Assembly: GCA_033807695.1 (NCBI GenBank)
Contig: CM066301.1
Coordinates: forward strand, 2,852,001 to 2,916,000
Source of the DNA: Daedaleopsis sinensis
Lineage: Eukaryota; Basidiomycota; Agaricomycetes; Polyporales; Polyporaceae
Direction of reading: 5' to 3'
DNA: 64,000 bases
The stretch's first letter is position 1; every line of letters begins with the position of its first letter. Of the stretch, positions 59,615 to 64,000 are shown in pieces. Position numbers and translations under genes: made by a program. Under the pieces are notes generated by a model, which worked only from the letters and a program-made list of their open reading frames with translations, had not been told where the DNA came from and made no database searches.

Positions 59615-60956
59615 ATGACCTCCATCCAAAAGATCCTCGTTATCGGCGGAAACGGCTTCGTCGGTGCGTTTCACGGCCCCAGCGCTGCGCTGAGGACGTT
59701 TACCCATCCATACTCACCGCAAGTGCAGGTTCAGCGGTCTGTCGAACAGCACTGGCTCGTGGCATGCAGGTAGCCAGCGTAAGGTGCGCCCATAGACGTC
59801 CACCGCTCGTGTACTTCTATCGACCACGCGCAGCCCGTCCGGCCAGCCGTTCCAGACACCCAAGGGACACACCCCCGGCTGGGTATCGAAGGTGCGTGTG
59901 GTCGCGTCCTCTTCGCCCGCACGCACACTCGCTTACTTACGCATACCCCTTCCCTGCGCCGCCCGCGCTCCAGGTGGAGTGGCACAAGGGCAGCGCGCTC
60001 GAGCCGGAGACGTACAGACACCTGCTCCCGGGCGCGAGCGCGGTCGTGCACACGATCGGGACGCTGTTCGAGAAGACGGGGTACAAGAGCGCGCTCAAGG
60101 ACGGGAACGTGCCGCGGCTCGTGGGCAGCCTCGCGGGCGCCGGCGCCGGGGCGAACCCGCTCGAGCGCGACGAGAGGCGGCGGGACGGGAGCTACGAGGT
60201 CGTCAACCGCGACACCGGTGCGTCTCCCGCGTTCGTGCGCATGCATCGGGGCTCTCGTGTCGTATGCGGGTGTTGCTGACGTGCCTGCGTGCTTGCTTGC
60301 AGCGTTGCGCGTGTGCGAGGCGTTTCTGGAGTCGACGCCGACGGCCGAGGCGGACGGCCCGCGCGCGTTCGTGTACATCTCCGCCGAGGACTGCACGCGC
60401 CCGGTCGTGCCAGCAGGGTACATCCGGACCAAACGCGAGGCGGAGGTGTCGATCGAGCGGATGATGCTCGACCGCCCGGGCTTCCGCGGGGTGTACATCA
60501 GGCCGAGTACGTCTCATTATTCCTTCGATGTCGAGCGAGCGCAGAGCAGCGGAGGGCTCATAAGTATGCCATTATTGCACCGCAGGTCTCATCTACCACC
60601 CCCACCTCCGCCCCATCGTCTCGCCGGTGGCGGCGCTCCTCGACCTCTCCGCGACCGTGCACGCAAGGCTGCCAGCAGGCTTCCCGACCCCGTCCGCGAT
60701 TCTGCGGACGCTCGGCGCGGCGCTGCCACGGCCGGCGCAGGCGCAGGGGGCGCTCCTGCCGGACACGGCGTTCGAGTCCATGGCGCGCGCGCTGACAATC
60801 CCTCCGATCCACGTCGACCATGTCGCGGAGGCCATCGTGACCGCGGCGGACCGCGCGCGGACGGACGTGCGGGGGCCGTATGGCGTGCAGGAGATGCGGG
60901 AGTTGATTGGGTGGCACCAGAAGGGACAGCAGGGTGCATCCGGGGCGCATGCATAG
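59615..60956 (+). CDS. mitochondrial NAD(P)-binding protein, COQ11-like
   Basis: COQ11 is an atypical short-chain dehydrogenase associated with coenzyme Q synthesis in fungal mitochondria. The ATG at 59615 gives MTSIQKILVIGGNGFVG, the nucleotide-binding Gly motif, which continues after an intron as SAVCRTALARGMQVASV. Then come VEWHKGSALEPETYRHLL, AVVHTIGTLFEKTGYKSALK, SLAGAGAGANPL and YEVVNRDT. The region FVYISAEDCTRPVVPAGYI-RTKREAEVSIERM (hyphen added) and YIRPGLIYHPHLRP keep the SDR-like Tyr/Lys region in the order seen in yeast Coq11. About five short introns are present. The gene ends at TAG 60956. GC content rises strongly in the central exons. The family assignment is by motif order; no targeting peptide is obvious. 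Confidence 0.82.
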
Positions 60957-61307
60957 CGCATTCATGCGTGCGCGTTGTAGACTTTGGGTACTGTACTTGC
61001 ACTCTCCTGCGCGAGATCGTAATGAGGACGTTGCCACTCTCGATTATACCGCGGACCACACGGTGGTGCACTCATGCCTGACGTCAGTAAATATGGCCTC
61101 CAGCTCCTGCTACCGGCGTCTGGCGCGGACCTCCGACAATGTGCGCATGGACTGGGAACAAGTGAAGCTCGCTACACACACCCCTCGTCGACAGTAAGAC
61201 ACGGTGTCTGGAAGTCGTCTACGCAAATATTGTCGATGCGGTGGGCTATATGGGAGATGCGAGAGCGGTCCAGAATATATCGCCTGACAAATGACGGAAA
61301 CGCGCAG

Positions 61308-61373
61308 TAGCTGCCCTCAATTGTAAACTCACCTTAAATCGGGAGGAAATCTCTCGAGTGATGGTGATGGGCG
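61308..61373 (+). repeat. left inverted-repeat arm of the second MITE
   Basis: A 66-bp arm with exact complement at 61591-61656. It contains CACTCGAGAG-type sequence in reverse and ends in GATGGGCG. Confidence 0.85.
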
Positions 61374-61590
61374 CGCGACAGCCGACTGACAGCCGGACGC
61401 GAAGGACAGCGACCGTTCGACTTGCAAACGTCCATCCCTCCCAGTCAGCTCCTTCGGGAGTCTTTTCAACTGGATAATACACATCTCGACGTCGTTGCCG
61501 TTCGAACGAGACGCTACATGGCTAGTGCGGTGAAGAAACATAGGCATGTTTGAGTTTTCTCAAGAGCGTCTCGAGTTCGGCTGTCACCAC

Positions 61591-61656
61591 CGCCCATCAC
61601 CATCACTCGAGAGATTTCCTCCCGATTTAAGGTGAGTTTACAATTGAGGGCAGCTA
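61591..61656 (-). repeat. right inverted-repeat arm of the second MITE
   Basis: The exact reverse complement of 61308-61373. It begins CGCCCATCACCATCACTCGA and ends GGGCAGCTA. Confidence 0.85.
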
Positions 61657-61916
61657 GTGGGGAGAGAATGCAATCGCGTGATCGGTCCAAGTAGAACTTT
61701 GGGGAGACTGCTACGACTGACTCAGGAGTCCCCTCCTCCCTCCCACCCCCTGCTCGTTTGCTTCTAGTTCACCCAGGCAAGCACCTCTCTCGAGTACGTT
61801 GATCAGCTAACTCAACGCTAATTGTGGTCTGCGTCGGTGTAACAGTCGGGGGCACGTACGGCCGAAGAGACCCGCCCTACCCCGGTCTGCAGAACCTTTG
61901 GAAACCTCAGGACAAG

Positions 61917-63381
61917 ATGTCTCTCCCGGGCCCTCTCTTCTCCTTCCGCGTCCTCCGCCCGAGCCCCCTCCTCGTCCCGCCCCCCGCCAGAGTCGTCGGG
62001 CGCACGCGTCTCCCGTGCCGCCGTGGCTTCGTCCAGTCCGCCGCCGCGCAGAGCCCGAAGGCGCTCCCGTTCACGCTCAACGCAACGCGCGCCGAGGCCG
62101 TCGCGCCCGCAGCCAAGACTGGACATGGACATGGGGAGAGCAGGTTCTTGCGGATGATCATGTTCGGTGCGTGCAGTCCTACGTGCGTCATGGGGCTTAT
62201 GTCCGCTCCGTTGCTGGGGTTGGGCGGTAGGATGACTTGAGCTTGAGTCTGTGTGACGTTGTGCGTCGCGCTCTCGTGCGGATATGCGGCGGCAGCCCGC
62301 GCTACGCCGAGTCCTACTTCCGAGCCTCGTCGGCCGGTGCTGTGATCATTCATGGGGTGGAGCGACAGCTGACGGAATTCTCTTGCTGCGCTGCTGTTTG
62401 CAGGGAAGCCCGGCGCGGGCAAGGGCACGCTCACGTCCCGGCTCACGAAGAAGTACGAAATCATATCGCTCTCAACTGGGGACCTGCTCCGGCAGCACAT
62501 CGCTGAAAAGTACGTCGCGCCCCGTCCGCTGTCTGCGCATGCCCCATGTCCTGAGCGTACTTTGAAGGACCGAGGTGGGTCTACTTGCGGAGGAGATCGT
62601 CGCGGCAGGCGGCCTTCTCCCCGACGATGTCATGCTCAAGGTCGTGACCAGCAAACTGGACTCGTTGCACAACAGGGTGAGCGCGGGACGCTTTCTTGTT
62701 TGCCCCGCGCGCAGATGCTGAAGCGTCCCGCAGCACTGGATACTGGACGGATTCCCGCGGACACTCGGGCAGGGACGACTGCTCGACGACCATCTGTCGT
62801 GAGTCATGCATACCCCGTTCAGTTATCGTGGACACAAGTCCGACATCGCTCCCTCCACAGACGACAAGGGACGCCTATGAGCTTCATCGTCAACCTGGAT
62901 GTCCCGGACGACGTGATCCTGGGGCGTATCTCGGACCGATGGGTGCATCTGCCTTCAGGGCGCGTGTACAACCTCTCGTACAATCCCCCCAAGGTCGCCG
63001 GCCACGACGACGAGACGGGGGAGCCATTGATCAAGCGACCAGACGACAATCCTGTAAGTGTTATGGTTATGTATATGCTGCATCATGTATTGACTCGCCA
63101 CCAAGGAAATCTTCGCCCGTCGCTTGGAGCAGTTCTACGCGTCCACGTCTCCATTGCTCGCATACTACGAGGCACGGGCGGCCTCGGACCCGTCGACGAA
63201 GCTCGTCAGCCTTGCTGGCCGGACATCCGACGAGATCTGGCCCCAGCTCGAGAGCGCCATCCGATCCAACTTCTCCTCCGTGAAGGAGCGGCTCGAGGTC
63301 AAGCGCCGCACGAGTCTCTCGGACGCCACTCTCGCACGACGTGAGTCGGAGGTGAGAGAGAAGACGAAGGTCGCTGCTTGA
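61917..63381 (+). CDS. adenylate kinase, mitochondrial GTP:AMP phosphotransferase type (AK3/ADK2)
   Basis: Transfers phosphate between nucleoside tri- and monophosphates. The start at 61917 gives an Arg/Ser/Pro-rich N-terminus (MSLPGPLFSFRVLRPSP, later RRGFVQSAAAQ) that fits a mitochondrial presequence. After an intron the P-loop MFGKPGAGKGT appears, then ISLSTGDLLRQHIAE (AMP site), AGGLLPDDVMLKVV and HWILDGFPRTLGQ. Next come FIVNLDVPDDVILGRISDRW and the LID (HLPSGRVYNLSYNPP), which lacks zinc-binding Cys as in eukaryotic AK3, and IKRPDDN. Introns follow the P-loop Gly, QHIAE, SLHNR, the DDHLS segment and PDDNP. The C-terminus is an extended charged helix ending EKTKVAA. AK3/ADK2 is favoured over cytosolic ADK1 because of the presequence and LID. 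Confidence 0.9.
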
Positions 63382-63690
63382 CCTGCGCGTCTCTGTCTCG
63401 TCTCTTGCGTTCCTCTCGGCCACCCCTTTCTATCACGCATACATCGCGTTTATCTGCTTCATCGTTACGTCGCCCGCTCCACGGACCTGGTCCAAGGGCA
63501 CTTCGCATCCAGTTCTGCTCGCCCGTCTCACACCGGCACCCGTCTCTTCTCTCTGCATCTGCATTCTCTGCCGCCGGCACACCACACGCCTTCCTCCTAT
63601 AACTGTAGTCGTAGAGTTCTGCCAGTGCTCGTCCCAGCTGGATAATGACAATTAATGATGCTATCGAAACACCCCAAGGGCTCCCCCGAC

Positions 63691-63714
63691 GCCCACGCCC
63701 ACGCCCACGCCCAC
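63691..63714. repeat. GCCCAC hexamer, four copies
   Basis: Four perfect consecutive GCCCAC units lie in the 3' flank of the right-edge gene, giving a purine/pyrimidine-skewed simple repeat. Confidence 0.7.
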
Positions 63715-63739
63715 GTCCATCTCCGCAGACCCCCGGGCC

Positions 63740-64000
63740 TCAATTGAGCTTTCTCGGGCGGCGGTCCCAGTCGTCCAGGTTGAAGTAGAAGCGCGAGATC
63801 AGGACGGGGGGCACGCTGCGGTCTGTCGATCAGCGCACGCCGCGCGACGATCAGGCGTGGAACAGCCCTCGGACCACTGGCACTCACACATCGAAGAAGA
63901 GCCGGACGAGGAACGGCAGACCCTGATTCGGGAGGATCGCGGTCACCAGGTAGAGCACGTCGAGGAACATCCGCGCGCTGGGTACGTGCATGGATCAGCG
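63740..64000 (-). CDS. C-terminal part of a membrane protein (5' end beyond the window)
   Basis: Read on the minus strand, an exon from the edge region down to 63888 encodes RMFLDVLYLVTAILPNQG and LPFLVRLFFD, a hydrophobic, membrane-like segment. An intron 63887-63816 (donor gtgagtg, acceptor gaccgcag) joins it to VPPVLISRFYFNLDDWDRRP and the stop at 63740. Phases agree. A possible acceptor (gtacccag) near 63984 suggests that further exons lie outside. No family is recognised from this fragment. Confidence 0.6.

Larger units (their letters stand above)
61308..61656. mobile_element. MITE with perfect 66-bp terminal inverted repeats
   Basis: The left arm 61308-61373 and right arm 61591-61656 are exact reverse complements over 66 bp, beginning TAGCTGCCCTCAATTG. 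Similarity decays inward for about 15 further bases. The outermost bases read TA at both ends, so the element may be 61310-61654 with a TA target duplication, as in Tc1/mariner-type MITEs. The interior of about 217 bp has no open frame of note. The right end lies about 260 bp before the adenylate kinase start. A transcript through it would fold into a long hairpin. Confidence 0.8.
60957..61916. other. intergenic region containing a MITE
   Basis: This 960-bp interval between the COQ11-like gene and adenylate kinase contains the inverted-repeat element at 61308-61656. The remainder shows no coding frame. The adenylate kinase promoter must lie between about 61657 and 61916, or within the element. 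Confidence 0.5.

Overview
The window looks like a nuclear chromosome segment from a basidiomycete fungus, probably an Agaricomycete. The sequence is GC-rich and gene-dense. Most genes are interrupted by many short introns (about 50-68 bp, GT-AG). The gene content is fungal: ATG2, RLP24, SPT6, SPT8, SRP54, poly(A)-binding protein, a SCAMP, a COQ11-like protein and a mitochondrial-type adenylate kinase, next to wood- and plant-decay style secreted proteins (SGNH/GDSL esterases, a double-psi beta-barrel protein) and a hydroxamate siderophore locus. No exact species can be named from sequence alone.

Layout. 1-801: C-terminal part of a protein with an RPA32-like winged helix. 1304-1846: small unknown gene. 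2024-3152 (-): GDSL esterase. 3491-4001: a non-autonomous transposon (MITE) with 8-bp target duplication. 4186-11650: ATG2. 11871-12647 (-): RLP24. 13583-14198 (-): unknown small gene. 14.2-18.2 kb: gene-poor. 18235-20162 (-) and 21124-29256 (+): divergent ornithine N5-monooxygenase and a siderophore peptide synthetase of A-T-C-T-C-T-C layout, sharing a 961-bp promoter that carries two iron-type GATA sites. 29285-29794 (-): deaminase. 30119-35489: SPT6. 35626-37082 (-): JMJD4-like JmjC hydroxylase. 38909-40161: rhamnogalacturonan acetylesterase-like SGNH protein. 40533-41346: small membrane protein. 41631-43415: membrane dipeptidase. 44362-46446: intronless membrane orphan. 47114-49434 (-): SPT8. 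49535-51751: SRP54. 52169-54499 (-): PABP. 55092-56438 (-): SCAMP. 57751-59047: secreted double-psi beta-barrel protein. 59615-60956: COQ11-like. 61308-61656: second MITE, with perfect 66-bp inverted repeats. 61917-63381: adenylate kinase. 63740-64000 (-): 3' part of a membrane protein cut by the window edge.

How the genes work together. The clearest functional unit is the siderophore pair: the monooxygenase makes N5-hydroxyornithine and the synthetase assembles three hydroxamate units with its single adenylation domain. The closest known case is the basidiomycete trimeric hydroxamate siderophore basidioferrin. The acyltransferase this route needs is not seen in the window. The rest is mostly unlinked housekeeping: transcription (SPT6, and SPT8 of SAGA), protein targeting and translation (SRP54, PABP, RLP24, JMJD4) and autophagy (ATG2). 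The most unusual sequence features are the two MITEs sitting just upstream of housekeeping genes, very small exons that carry catalytic or metal-binding residues, and introns whose length is a multiple of three and which keep the reading frame open (one a GC-AG intron in PABP).
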